Positions 22,643 through 34,548 are shown, numbered from the stretch's first letter. The stretch is DNA of 64,000 bases from Ustilaginoidea virens (GCF_000687475.1 NC_057319.1:1674001-1738000); one strand, 5' to 3'. Notes: generated by a model from the letters alone, not told the origin. Made by a program: numbers and translations.

Positions 22643-24917
22643 CTATGCCGGCGCATTCGGTAGTAAAAGGTGGGAGCAAAACATGAGCTCCAGCGAGCGA
22701 GAGTCGGCCGGTGAAAACTGGGAGCCTCGCTGACGGGCCTCAATCGTGTCGTCTAACAAAGCAGTCAGTCGTTTAAGCAAGCTTGATGCGATCCGTAGCA
22801 AAGCGTGCGTGCAGGAACAAAACTTACACTCCAGGTCGAGGCTCTGAAAGTACTTGGCGATATGGGGGTCCTCGTCTTGAGCCGCCGCCAGCTTACCTTG
22901 TGCATCCCTGCACGTCAGCGGCAAGATCTTCCGGATGGCCAATAGCATCTTGATCAGCCCCGCCAGGTTGCTGCCCTGCTGCGTGAAAACGCCGGGATCT
23001 CGTTCCAAGGGCCATCCCGGACGCAGGTGGTCCTGCTCCCAGGCTTTGAACGCCCACGTCGACTTCTCCACGCAGTTGAGGAAGATGAGCGCCGCGAGGT
23101 AAATGTGGAATCCGACCTTGGTCTTGCTGTCGGCCAGCTGCCGATCCATCAGGTTGAGCAGGCTTTTGGAAGTGCTGTTGGCTTTGCGCTCGGCGGCAGC
23201 GTTCAGCTGCATACACATCATGGTGTACAGGTCGGCGTCGTTTTCGTTGTCCGCTTCCTTGACGTGCCTCCCGTGCTCGGCATCTGCGCTGGATTTTTCG
23301 ACAATGGTCCATTGTCTTTCGCGATCGATACTCTCGACCAGGCCCCACAGCTCCAAGGCCATTTTGAGGAGCTCGTTGCCTCCTTCGGCAAGCTGCTCCT
23401 TGGCCGTTTCAAGCGTCATCTTCATAAACTTGGACGGTTCTCGGTCGATAAAAAGATCCAGTACGTCTCGCATGTACGCCTCCACTTTTCCGGGGACGTC
23501 GTCTTTATCCTGGTCGATCATGATGACTTGATGGATAGGTTCCGCCGTCTCCAGCTCTGCTGCTGCAAAAACGATGCTCTTGTCCGTATCGGCGAAATGA
23601 GATACTTGCACCACGGCGCCATTGCTCACCAGCTTGAGCTGCTCCTTGAGCAGGTTGATGCGGTTTTGCGACAGAACCACCTGGACTCCCGCCGAGTACA
23701 GATCAAGCTGTTCGTGAAGCCTCGACCGGACACATCCCGTCATCCAAACCCGGGGGGCGAGCACCTTGCGGCAAGTGTCGCACGGCGTTCCCTTGCTACA
23801 GATTTTGCGAAGAATTCGACAACGAATGCACGCGCCCAGCTTGCGAACCTCCTTGACCTCTTGGCGCCTTGCTGCCGTGAATTTGGACCGAAAATGCCGA
23901 GATCGCCCGTTCAAGACGCCGGCGCTTGTGTCCATCCGCACTCCCCCGCGACTCATGGGTAGCGGAACCAGGGGAGGCCCGCCGGCGACAATCGGCGCTG
24001 GCGATGTCGCGGTCAAGTAGGTCATTTCACCCCACGGCTGCGAGACATCATCGTCAGCCGTCGCAGCAGGGTTGCTTTCGACTGCTGCTCCGGAGCTGTC
24101 CGCCACGGACGGTGATGTGGGCGTCGTATCGCCATTGACGAGCTGAGGATCGAGAAAGGATGGGTTGAGTCTAGCGGCGGCAGCCACTGCGACTGATATG
24201 CTGGCTGCATCAGATGATTCGTTGGCTGGGAGGAGTGCCTGAAGCCTTTCTTCGGGGGACAGTTCCGCAGCTGTCGGAGGAGGGGTTTGGAAAGCGCTCG
24301 AGCCTTGGATACGGGTCAGCATTTTGTTCGGCACGGCTCGTTGTTCACAAGGGGATGGCCACCGACGTACCTTTTTTGCTATTGGCCTGCGCTCTACTGG
24401 TCTCGTAGCTGGAAGGCGGGTTTTCCAGCGTAAACTGCTCCTGGACTTCAAAGCGGTCCGATTCCTGGGCGCTGCCAGGCTGGGTCGTTTGCGGCTGGGC
24501 TTTGGCGCCACGATTGTTCTCATTGAGATCAACCTGACGAGATGCTTCCGCGAGGGTTTCCAGCGCGCTCCAGCCTTGAGGGAGAGCATTCGGCGAAACT
24601 TGCTGGCCGTTCGCCCGGGCCACGGCCTGAGCGGCCTGAGCGGCCTGAGCGGCCTGGACCACCTGTGCCTGATGGTGCCTCTCGGCAGCCGATCTCGCAT
24701 GTGTGATGCCGTGAAGTTCCAAGCATGCTCGCATACGCTCCGAGTCCGAAATGGCGGGGCATCTTTTCGTAATGTGTGTCGTCAGGCTGTCGATACGACC
24801 CTTGGGAAAATTTTCCCCACACTGTTTGCAAGTATGAGGATATCGGTTGCTGTTGTCGTTCAACTTGGGACCGCGCTCGAAGTACTCGAGAATCAGAGGG
24901 TTCGGTCGACGTCCCAT
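22643..24917 (-). CDS. Transcription factor with CCHC-type N-terminal finger and Zn2Cys6-like cluster
   Basis: Exons on the minus strand are 24,917-24,371 and 24,303-22,643, giving 735 codons. The 67-bp intron has a GTACGT donor and an AAG acceptor that keeps frame. The start is the ATG of MGRRPNPLILEYF; upstream in-frame sequence is not protein-like. Near the N-terminus is a BED-like finger with Cys30, Cys33, His48 and Cys53. An alanine/glutamine-rich linker follows, then a second Cys cluster at about 341, 344, 351, 357, 360 and 373 preceded by basic residues, which resembles the Zn2Cys6 class. Its last spacing (12 residues) is longer than the usual 6-8. The C-terminal 350 residues are helical, as in the middle domain of fungal zinc-cluster activators. 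It is a likely nuclear DNA-binding regulator with no known target. It is divergent from HAT2 across 779 bp. I recall similar hypocrealean proteins but no named gene. Confidence 0.82.
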
Positions 24918-25696
24918 TGCCGTCCGGTGGGCGTCGCTGCACGCCGTCCAATGCACTCGGCACAGAGGTTTCGCGACAGATGGATAGTGCCGGTCGCCAA
25001 AGCGGCCAGGAAGATGGATCAGCAACCTCGAACCAGTTGATTGGGTATATTTCTGGACGCATTCAGCACCATCAGGACTCGGTATGATGCGAGTTGGAAC
25101 CATGGCGGAACAGATTCTGCCTTGGTTGACCGACAAAACTTTGCACACCGCCTAGGCTGCTGCGGGTCCACAATATTCCGAGCCCCGCATGGGTCCACAC
25201 CCAAGTACGGGGCGCGAAGTACGATCAATCGGTACGGAGGAGGAGTACTCAAGTAGCGAGTGGAGTGTCCCATCTCCTCTTGACTTTCGACTGGAAAGGT
25301 TCGAATGTCAGGCATCGGCGAGACGATTGTGGCACTGAGTTTGCAATGCCAAAATTATCCACTTGCCTTTACTCGCTGATTTTGGAGATTACATGGCACC
25401 AAGAACGAAGAAGCCGGGTTGAGCCCGAGCCGACATTTTTGGCCCCACATGTGCACATGTACCCTTGTACACATGCGGCACCTAAAGGCCCGTTCTGGTT
25501 GGTTCACTTTACACTCTGGTTGGTTCACTTTACACGCGCACGACGACGCGCTTCAAGCTGCAGCAACCTAAATCTGCATCTTCTGGACCGCTTATTGCCA
25601 ACGAAAGCAAACAAAACAAGAAAACACCAATAAACACTAGCTCTCCATCCGTTTCTGATAGAGCAGTGACTTCTCTCGGTCTTTTGTCAGCTCATC
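24918..25696. promoter_or_regulatory. Divergent promoter region, transcription factor / HAT2
   Basis: 779 bp between two divergent starts. It contains a perfect tandem pair of the 21-bp unit beginning tctggttggttcac (25,494-25,514 and 25,515-25,535) and an acatgtgcacatgt palindrome near 25,446-25,460. It probably also holds both 5' leaders. Confidence 0.6.
25494..25535 (+). repeat. Perfect 21-bp tandem duplication in the HAT2 upstream region
   Basis: Two adjacent identical 21-bp copies beginning tctggttggttc and ending tttacac, about 160-200 bp upstream of the HAT2 start codon. It could be a duplicated regulatory site. Confidence 0.85.
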
Positions 25697-27584
25697 ATGG
25701 CTCCCGCGCAGGCTGCTGACCCCGAGGTTGATAGTAAGCTCTAGAAATGAACCTGGGCAACGGGAAAGAGACCAGCATTGACGGTTCTGTACTGACCCCC
25801 GCGCCTTTTAGTTGAAATGACACAGGAAGATGATGACGATCAAATCGAGCGCGTCATCAACGAGGGTACGGGAAATTCTCAGCAGATGACTTCGTTTGAG
25901 CAACGGCTTGCCCGAACCGGACTGATCTTCTACAGAGTACAAGACCTGGAAAAAGAATAGTCCCTTTCTCTACGATATGATTCTGGGGTAAGTCGTCTTT
26001 GCGCGGGAAAAAAACCACGTTTGAGAATACTGTCGCCTCACTCGCTCTCGAAACGAAGGCTAAATACTTCCCAGAACGGCCTTGACCTGGCCAACCTTGA
26101 CCGTTCAATGGTTTCCCGATGTCAAAGAGCCCGAGGGCAAAAACTATTGCATGCACCGACTGCTTCTCGGCACACACACGTCTGACGAGAGCGCCAATTT
26201 TCTTCAAATTGCCGATGTTCAGATTCCCAAGGCCATCGCTCCCAACCCTGATGATTATGACGAAGAACGAGGCGAAATCGGAGGTTATGGAAACTCTGGC
26301 GAAGTCGCCGCCATCAAATGCGACATTGTCCAGCAAATCGAGCATCCAGGCGAAGTGAACAAGGCGCGCTACCAGCCGCAAAACCCAGACATTATCGCCA
26401 CACTGTGTGTCGACGGCAAGATTCTCATCTTTGACCGCACCAAGCATCCTCTGCGACCTGCGTCCCTTGGCAAGGTCAATGCGCAGATCGAATTGGTCGG
26501 CCATAAGGCGGAAGGCTTTGGTCTGAGCTGGAACCCGCACGAGGCTGGATGTCTGGCCTCTGGAAGCGAAGACCAGACTATGTGTCTGTGGTGTGTACAA
26601 GGCACTCTGCCATGCCCACGGGCCGTTTGTTGTTGGCTGACCTATTTCTTTTTTCCCTCTTCCTTTTTCCTGTAGGGATCTAAAGAAGCTGGAGGCCGAC
26701 ACGAGGATCCTCAAGCCCTGGCGCCGTTACACTCATCATACCCAAGTTGTCAATGACGTGCAATATCACCCCATTTCCAAGAATTTCATCGGTTCCGTAT
26801 CCGATGACCAAACACTTCAGATAGTCGACGTCAGAGCGGACAGCACTTCGGCCGCCACCCTCGTCGCCAAGGGTGGTCACCTGGACGCCATCAATGCTCT
26901 TGCGTTTAACCCCAACTCGGAGGTCTTGGTTGCTACCGCGTCCGCCGATAAGACGGTCGGAATCTGGGACTTGCGGAATTTCAAGGAGAAGGTGCACACC
27001 TTGGAGGGGCACAATGACGCCGTGACGTCTCTTTCATGGCATCCATCGGAAGCTGGAATTCTGGGCAGTGGCAGTTATGACAGACGAATCATATTCTGGG
27101 ATTTGTCCCGCGTGGGCGAGGAGCTATTGCCCGATGATCAAGATGACGGACCGCCAGAGCTGTGAGTCAGGCCACGAGATTCTTTTCTATTCTTTTCTTT
27201 TCTTTTCTTTTCTTTTCTTTTCTTTTCTTTTCTTTTCTTTTCTTTTCTTTTCTTTTCTTTTCTTTTCTTTTCTTTTCTTTTCTTTTCTTTTCTTTTCTTT
27301 TCTTTTCTTTTCTTTTCTTTTCTTTTCTTTTCTTTTCTTTTCTTTTCGTCTCTTTTCGTCTTCTTCTTCTTCTTCAACTTCATTGCTAATTGCAGTGGGG
27401 GGTTGTTAGGTTATTCATGCACGGCGGACACACCAACCACCTGGCCGACTTCAGCTGGAACCCCAATGAACCCTGGTTGATTGCCAGTGCTGCCGAGGAC
27501 AACCTTTTGCAAATCTGGAAAGTGGCCGAGTCAATCGTTGGGAAAGACGATGGCGAGCTGCAGATTGATGACCTTGACCGATAA
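25697..27584 (+). CDS. HAT2: Histone acetyltransferase type B subunit 2 (RbAp46/48-family WD40 protein)
   Basis: Histone-binding WD40 subunit of the Hat1 complex, which acetylates new histone H4. The same family (MSI1/RbAp48) serves chromatin-assembly and deacetylase complexes. Exons are 25,697-25,733, 25,812-25,865, 25,936-25,987, 26,075-26,590, 26,676-27,161 and 27,410-27,584, giving 439 codons. Phases agree at every junction. The N-terminal helix that binds H4 is split over the first exons (EYKTWKKNSPFLYDMI), followed by TALTWPTLTVQWFPD. WD repeats include GFGLSWNPHEAGCLASGSED and NALAFNPNSEVLVATASADK. It ends QIDDLDR, as in its relatives. Intron 5 (248 bp) is mostly a TTTTC microsatellite. 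The nucleus and cytoplasm are the expected sites of action. Confidence 0.95.
27191..27347 (+). repeat. (TTTTC)n microsatellite, about 31 copies, in HAT2 intron 5
   Basis: 157 bp of uninterrupted TTTTC units, 29 bases after the GTGAGT donor and 62 bases before the TTGTTAG acceptor. It forms most of the polypyrimidine part of the intron. Confidence 0.95.
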
Positions 27585-28333
27585 GATGAGGTGTGAGCTT
27601 GCGTTCGCAGGCAGGGGAGAGGAATCTGCCATCAAAGTGTGAAAGAGCTGGAGGATGACTCTGATGCGGTCTCGGACACGGAAATGCAGGGATGAGAACG
27701 AGTTTGCATTGGGTCTGAATGAACATGGAAGATGCCGGAGTTGCCCGGGTAGAAAAGTTGACACTCTTAACGACATGATTTTGGACGCTGTGTACAAGTA
27801 TCCGTCTGCTTGACCCCTTTCATTTTTCTTTCCAGTGTTTTTCTTTTCTTTTTCATCCTTTTTTTTTTTTTCTTCTGTCCTTCTCTCCCGGGGGTTTGGG
27901 ATTCTCCCCTGCAAATGAGAAGCGATTCAACCCCCAGATGTTTTGGTGTGGTGGTCCGACGACGACGGCTTGCCTTGTTTGTTGATTGATTCACTTGCAA
28001 GTGAGGGAAAAGTGAACAAGCACAGATGAAAGGGAACACGACCAAAGCGCTGACCATCTATCTGGCAACCAGTTGGCAACCATTGTGCACCCGATGCAAC
28101 CGAGGCACTCCGAGTCCGCCAGCACCACTTGTTCATGACTCCCGTCGTCGACCTGACTGAGCTATTTGCCCTCTTCCCCTTCCCCCCCCCCCCCCCCCCC
28201 CCCCCGTCGCCTCTGTCGCCTCCTTCGCCTCCTTCGCCTCCTTCGCCTCCTTCGCCTCCTTCGCCTCCGTTACAGAAATATCTTGCATGGCCTCGCTTCC
28301 TGCCGTTGCTGCCAAACCACCCATGCACACACC
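27585..28333. other. Intergenic region HAT2 / F-box-like gene
   Basis: Holds the HAT2 3' region, T-rich tracts (27,850-27,875), a 24-base C run (28,182-28,205) and about six copies of cgcctcctt (28,207-28,268) in the presumed leader of the next gene. An open frame extends up through these repeats but is low-complexity and is not taken as coding. Confidence 0.6.
28182..28268 (+). repeat. C24 homopolymer followed by (cgcctcctt)n
   Basis: 24 consecutive C, then about six 9-bp units ending 66 bases before the start codon at 28,334. Pyrimidine-only on this strand. Confidence 0.9.
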
Positions 28334-30333
28334 ATGGCTCTTCCGTTCAACGTCGACGCCGTCAAGCGCAACGCCCGAGCCTACGGCTTCAGCACGCAGC
28401 AGTCGGCCACGTTCGCGCACCTGGCCGTCGCCAAGCTCCGCGACCTGCACGCGGCGTCCAACCAGCCCGTGCCGCTTGAGCGCATCGCCGAAGCCATCAA
28501 GCTCCATGCCTGCCAGGAAGTAGAGCGCGAGAGGGCCATCAGGCCAGAGGTTCGGCAGCGGGGCATCTCCATCATGGACGACATGGAGGAAGAGCTGCGC
28601 CTGCTCGACCACGTGGCCAACATCCGAACCACGATCGTCGTGGAGGAGCGCGGCGGCTCGCGGGCCAGACGGTTCCAGTTTGACGGCGACGGCCTCGACG
28701 CGTACTTTGGCAAGAAGGATCCGTACAGCTCCTCGCACCGGGACATGCAGCAGACGCTCTCCCTGCAGCAGCAGCAGCATCAACGCAGAGACATCATCAC
28801 GGCGCTCTGCGCGCGGATCGAGCTGGCCGTCGAGCTGGGCAAATGGCTGGGCCCTCGCGACATTGTCAACCTGTACGCCACGAGCAGGACGTTCCACAAC
28901 GCCGTCAACGAGCACCTGCTGTCCAGCATCCGCGCGTGGATCGCGCACCGGGCCCCCGAGGCTGGCCGCCTATTCAAGTTCAACCTCTACAGGCGCCACC
29001 TGGTCCCGGATCCGGCGGGGAGGACGTGGCAGACGCACTACGCCGGCACCGAGACGCAAACGAGCATGCCCCAGCTGATGCGGCGGATCCGCACCGTCCC
29101 GGGGCTGCGCTACCTGCAGCTGGTGCTGGGCAGGGATCGGCACTGCCGGGAGATTCTGGCCGTCATGGCCAGGAACGGCCTCCTGATGCCCAAGACGATG
29201 CACCACACCCTGCTGAGGCTGTGGCTCCTGATGGACATAGCCACGAGCGGGCAGCGGCAGGCGCTCCTCCGAAACCAGGACATGTGGACGGACGAGCACC
29301 TGTACAACGCGCAGATGTTCCTGGTGAAGCTCTCCATGCTGTTCAACGACCCCATCTACGGGCCCATGACCAACGAGCTCCTGCGCGTGACCATGGGCCA
29401 AAAGGGCCTGTACCCGCTGTGGCAGCTGCTCCTCCGCAAGAGGTTCACCAACGTGGCCGAGATTGTCGAGCTCCAGGTGCGCTACGACTGGGAGCCGCCC
29501 CGCCAGCTGTACGCCGCGGCCGGCTCCCGCCCGGACGAGGCCGTCGTCATCCACGGCGTGCCGCTGCAGGAAGTCGGCAGGGACCACCTGGAGGGCTGGG
29601 GGCTGGGCGAGGCGCACCTCCTGCGGCCGGACGAGCTCATCCCGCTCGAGGCCGTGGCGCGAGGGCTCGAGCTCGACAGCCACCTCATGTACATGATGAC
29701 GTGGGGCTACGTCGACTTCGAGACGGGCGACAACGTGGTCCCCTCGGAGGACGACGTGCACATGTCGGACGAGGAGGACGCGCTCGGGCACGCCGACACC
29801 AGCGGCCACTGGAAGAGGAAGCACGCGCTGAAGAAGAGGTTCGGGGCGCTCTCGCCCGAGTCGCAGCGGCAGATTATGCAGGACGACGAGGACGACCGCC
29901 TCAAGGCGCTCGCCTGGACGGGCGACACGACCGACTACTACTGCTGCCACGACGGCGGCGACGGCGCAGACGACGCAGACGACGCAGACGCCCGCGAGGC
30001 GTACTCGCTCGAGGACGAAATCACGCGCGGCTTCATCGTCAACCGCCAGGACGGGACGGGGCCCGCGCCCCCCGCCAGCAGCAGCGACCGCGTCGCCTGG
30101 CAAGGCTTTGTCGACCAGGCGCTGGCCAACGTGCCGGCCGACCTGGGCGACGAGCAGGCCCTCGGCGCGCAAGCGTGGCAGAACTACCACAACGACGAGC
30201 TGTACAACGACTGGGACTGGCAGACGTGGCTGCGGCAGGAGGAGCAGGGCCAGGGCGCGCGCGACAGCGGCCCCTGGACGTGGGAGGCACCGCCGCACGA
30301 GGAAGCCGGAGCGCAGGCTCCCGCACACCCCTC

Positions 30334-30364
<31 letters not shown>

Positions 30365-30658
30365 TCGGACGACACCGTCATCCTCGACCGCCTCGTTGAC
30401 GACGGCAACGACCACGACCGCGACCGCGACCACGACGGCAACGACCACGACGGGCCGCACCGCCAGCTGTGCAGCGAGCTCGCCGACTATTTCGCCGCCG
30501 ACGCGGACAACCCCGTCCCGGGCGAGCAGCTCAAGGCCCTGCTGGCCGAGCACTGCCCCCAGGTCCTGTCTGGCGCCGAGTACCCAGCCGACGCGGGCGA
30601 GGCCTGCAGGCCGTCGTCACCAGGAGACCCAGGCTGGGGGCACGTCCTGACAGAGTGA
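28334..30658 (+). CDS. Large F-box-like protein with acidic repeat tail, function unknown
   Basis: Intronless, 774 codons from the ATG in cacaccATGG, with no plausible earlier start. Residues about 165-230 hold an F-box-like pattern (GPRDIVNLYATSRTFHNAV), which would bind Skp1 in an SCF ubiquitin ligase. This is a weak resemblance only. The middle is a helical, leucine-rich segment without a motif I know. The C-terminal 250 residues are acidic and low-complexity, with alternating Asp/Gly and Asp/His stretches (near 30,340-30,450). I recall similar uncharacterised proteins in other ascomycetes. GC at third positions is very high, which creates long shadow frames on both strands. Confidence 0.75.
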
Positions 30659-32133
30659 AACTTTTGCCACTTCTACAATTTCGCGTTTTTTTTTTTCCTC
30701 TTCTTTTCTTTTTTTTAACGGTTTTACGTGGCGAGGGGACGGGAGGAATAAGGGTAGGGGGAGGGAAGGAGGCAGGGCAACTGCGCGTGTGTTACTACTA
30801 TAGCTTCCATCTTTGTCGGAATCCACGACTCTTGTTTGATCCATGTTTTGCTGCCCCAGCGCCTATATATATATATATATATATATACCGAGCCAGTGCG
30901 TCCCGCCGTGGCCGCCGACCCAACAGGCAAAAGAACTTGACGTGAATGGTGATGACGCGCGCACGACACCCCCAGCCCAGAACCAAGCAGACGGGCACGC
31001 ATACACGGCACATGGCACGTTGACAGTGACGGAACGACGCAAACGCAACAAAGCAAGGGGCCAGAATCTGGGGGGAAAATATTCGAGTCACACGCCATGA
31101 CCAGAGGTATACCCTTGACACTCCCCTTCGCTATGCAACCATCCGGGATAATAAGGCTTTTTTCCAGCAAATTCCACAATCCCCCCTTTCACACAAAAAA
31201 AGTCCGTGATTCACACACAACCTCCAACCCATTTCCGCCCCCTTGCCCCCGGGAAAAAAAAAAGAAAAGAAAAGACAAAGAAAGAAAAAAAAAGAAGAGA
31301 CAAAGGAGGGAAAAAAAAAGAAAGAGAAGCAGCCCCCTTCCCTTCCCTCCCATCCCTTTGCCAGGGTAGATGTCACTCACTCCCTTCCTTCTCCCCCTTC
31401 CCTCCCGGATTGCACTGCAAGCATGACAGGAAAAAAAAAACAATCAAAGATGCCAGTGAAGATGGGCAGACAGAAAAAAGAAAAAAAAAGGGAAGAGAGA
31501 CCAGGGAAAAAAAGAAACAAAATATGTCCTAGCAAGCCCTATTTCTTTTAGAAAGCTTCGTGGAAACCCGGAGCAGCCGTGGTATATGGTCACCTTTTAC
31601 TTCTTGTCGTATCTGTTCGATCTGTTCAAATCCTTTGCAAATGGTGTTTACCACATCTCGCTTGAAATTGAAAAAGACAATCAAAAAAAAGAAGAAAAAA
31701 AAGGCAGGAAAATAAAAAGGGTTCCGACACTCCGTCCTGTTTCCTGCAGTAAAAGTCAATACGTACCAGTGCCTCCTATTTCCTTCTCAAAAATAGCAAC
31801 CATGGCATAGAAAGAAACCAAGAACAAGTTTTCGATCTCTCTCTTTTTTTTTTCTTTTTTTTTAAAACTCCAAGGTCAAGAGCTCTCTCTCAATTTTCGT
31901 CAGAACCAAAGGCCGTTCGTCGTTGCGTTTGTGCGGCGAATGAGAAAAACCGACACAGACAGATACGCAACCGTCGTGTTGAAAATGACGATCCCAGGCA
32001 AGCTTGTACAAGCTACGAGGGCACCTTTTTTTTTATCCCTTCTTGCTTTTTTTCTTCTCTTTTTTTTCTTCTCTTTTTTTTTCCCCAAAGAGCCACAGCA
32101 GTCGATGCCTTGGGTTCGGCCCCCAGAAGGTTT
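30659..32133. other. Intergenic region between convergent genes, with low-complexity tracts
   Basis: Contains an (AT)n run at about 30,865-30,888, long A/G-rich purine tracts (31,250-31,330, 31,430-31,530, 31,680-31,720) and T-rich tracts (31,840-31,865, 32,030-32,090). No gene recognised. It probably holds the 3' regions of the flanking convergent genes. Confidence 0.55.
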
Positions 32134-34548
32134 TTATGCAGGCGACTTGCTCGGAGGGCCTCCGCCTCCATTCTGGCGAGGGTCGTTGCCGCTGACAGCT
32201 AGTCCGCCCATCCCGGTGGACAGGAATGCAAATGGATCATTCTCGCCATTATTGGCATGGGCGTTTCCGTAGTAATTGTTGGACGGAGCGGGTCCAGCTG
32301 ACACAGGGCCGTTGGAAGCAGACTGAAACGCAGCCTCGGCAGCTCTGCTGTCAAAAGGACCAACAGAATGAGCACCGTGGCTCGTGGCATAGCCGTGGTT
32401 GTTCATGGACCCGGGGTAAGGACCAACTCCGCCGCCGATGCCGGAGGGGAGGAAGTGGCTTGGAGGACCGCCGTAGTGCTGGTTGTAGCCTGCGCCGGAT
32501 CCGAAGGAATTGCCGGAATTGAAAGGTCCCGGGCCAGGGGGGCCCGGTGTACCGGCCATTGACCCTTGGCTCATGCTGTACTGAGCGAGGTTGTCCATTG
32601 GCGAGGGGTACCCAGAATCGGCCACAACGGCAGCACCAGCCCGGCTAGCTCCGCAACGAAGACAGCACACATTTTTCGCAAAGTTGTGATAACCGCAAAC
32701 CTCGTTGCCGCATTTCCAGTCGCCTGCCCGGAAAGGAACTACGCCGCCGCCTCCGCCGCCGCCACCTCCACCACCGCCGCCGCCGCCGCCCATGCGACTG
32801 CCGTGAAGACCCATGGGGCCGTGATGTGCTCCGTGTGGGGGAGGCGGCATCATGGCGGGAGGTCCGTAACCGCCGCCATAGCCATAGCCACCGGGGGCTT
32901 CAGCGCCTGGTCCGGATCCAGCGGCGGGGAAAGAGCAGCGGAAGCAAGCAGTTCGGCGCTGAAAGTTGGAGAAGCCGCACGAGGGGCAGGTCCAGTCACC
33001 TGGCCTGGGGCGGTTTTTGCTTGGAGGGAAGGGAGTAAGGATATCTTGAGCTCGGTCCAAAACTCGGCTGGATGATGGCGAGACCTCGATGGCCTTTTCG
33101 TTGAGAGCACGTCCATTCATGCAAAGACTCTCTGCAGCCTAGATGAAGGGCGCGTTAGAGATTGAGCAAAGGAAGCAACTTGACCCACCTTTCCCCAGCA
33201 AAATGTCTGCTGCGATTTGACGGAAATGTGACGATGAAGCTGGCCCGACAGAGTGGCAAAGGATGTGGCAATGAACCTACCTCTTCATGCGAAGAAAACA
33301 CGGCAAAGCCAGTACCGGTGGGTTTGTGTTGCTCTGGGGTCCGAAGAGTCCAAAAGGCGATGGGACGGCCGCCAAACTGGGTAAACCAGCTCTCCAGCTC
33401 CGACTGCGTGGTGTCATGTGGCAAGCCAGACATGTGCAGCACCTTGCTTCTCTCAGACAAGAAAGCTCGAACGTCAGACCTTGCGTCCATGGGCCGAGTC
33501 AAAACATCGGGATGCTCCTGAGGCGGCTGCGACTTTCGGACCAAGCCCCTCAGAACGCGGGCCAAGGTGATGGCCTCCTCCATGGCACGCCGTGGAGATG
33601 CAGGTGCCAAGGCCTGCAAGTGAAAGGGAAGGTTATGCTTGATGGGGGCGCTCGATTGAACAGGTTCCACCTCGAGAGCAGCACATATGTTAGATAGCAT
33701 CGAAGGACCGAAAGGCAGGGACTCTGGATGATGCTGCTGCCATCGCTGGTACTCTGTTCGAAGGTCGAATGTGCGGGAGTGCTGCAGGTACGGGGGGAGG
33801 ACAACGGCCTTATCGCGAGCCTCTCGCGGAAGCTGAACACGGAGGTCCCAAGCATCTAGTGTGACAAAGACAAAATCGAGGTTCTTGGAGGTCAAGTACT
33901 CGGTGGCAAAGGCATCGAATCGAGAGATGGCGTCTCTAAAGGTACCCGCGTTTCGAACATGCTCCCAAGTGAGCGTCGTTAGACTCGCTGAGGGTACAAA
34001 GATGTAATAAGCAAGGGAACTTTTGCATGGCGAAGAAATTTGTGCGAGGCCAAAGAAACACAACCGAGTTTTCAAAGGAAAAGGATGCGAGAAAACGTCA
34101 ATCATACAAAGAGTATGGCGGAGATTTTCTTCCTGCTTCTCTTTTTTTTTTTTTTTTTTCTTTTTTTTTTACCCCTTTCTGCCCAATAACTTTGCAACCC
34201 TGGATGGAAATCGCTCGACTTACTGCAAAGAGGTGTGATGGGAGTATTCACGGGTTTGACGAGGACGCTTTCGTGAGTAATCTATGAAGAGAGAAAAAAG
34301 TGAGCGGTTGTTGAGAGTTATTGCGGATTGGAAGTATTGTCTTTTCAGTGGTAGAGGACTGGGAAATATTCGGCGCAAACGGCTTCTCTCACCTCTTCCA
34401 GAGAGTTGGCATCAAGAAGGATCCAACCTAGCTCAATGACTTCGGCAGAGTCTTTGGTCACGTAGACTCCATGTTCATCGCATGTCGTAGCGACGTGGAT
34501 GACGACGTAGCGATCGACATTGACCTGAGAGCCCTGTTGAGAAGACAT
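32134..34548 (-). CDS. RNA-binding protein: inactive exonuclease-like domain, RRM, two RanBP2 zinc fingers
   Basis: Minus-strand exons are 34,548-34,393, 34,281-34,224, 33,987-33,281 and 33,138-32,134, giving 641 codons with consistent phases. Residues about 10-245 resemble an ERI1-type DEDDh exonuclease (DRYVVIHVATTCDE, then a TLDAWD block). The first catalytic pair Asp/Glu is His18/Ala20 here and the later acidic residues are also altered, so it is probably catalytically dead. An RRM spans about 252-330 (VLHMSGLPHDTT ... GTGFAVFSS). The first RanBP2 finger has Cys358, 361, 372 and 375. The second lies near 445-470 (GDWKCGNEVCGYHNF). A polyglycine run separates the fingers, and a Gly/Pro/Asn-rich tail follows. 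It resembles fungal 'asparagine-rich (ARP)' RNA-binding proteins. Single-stranded RNA binding is inferred. I would expect it in RNA processing or transport. Confidence 0.88.

Noticed and set aside
27068..27409. Open frames on both strands through the TTTTC repeat
   Set aside because: A pentanucleotide repeat without stops is open in any frame. The region is a HAT2 intron with matching splice sites.
28843..30553. Two very long alternative open frames (518 codons plus, 527 codons minus) over the F-box-like gene
   Set aside because: They are shadows of a gene with very high GC at third positions. They are low-complexity (Arg/Pro/Ala or Val-rich) with no domain, while the chosen frame has conserved-looking helical sequence.
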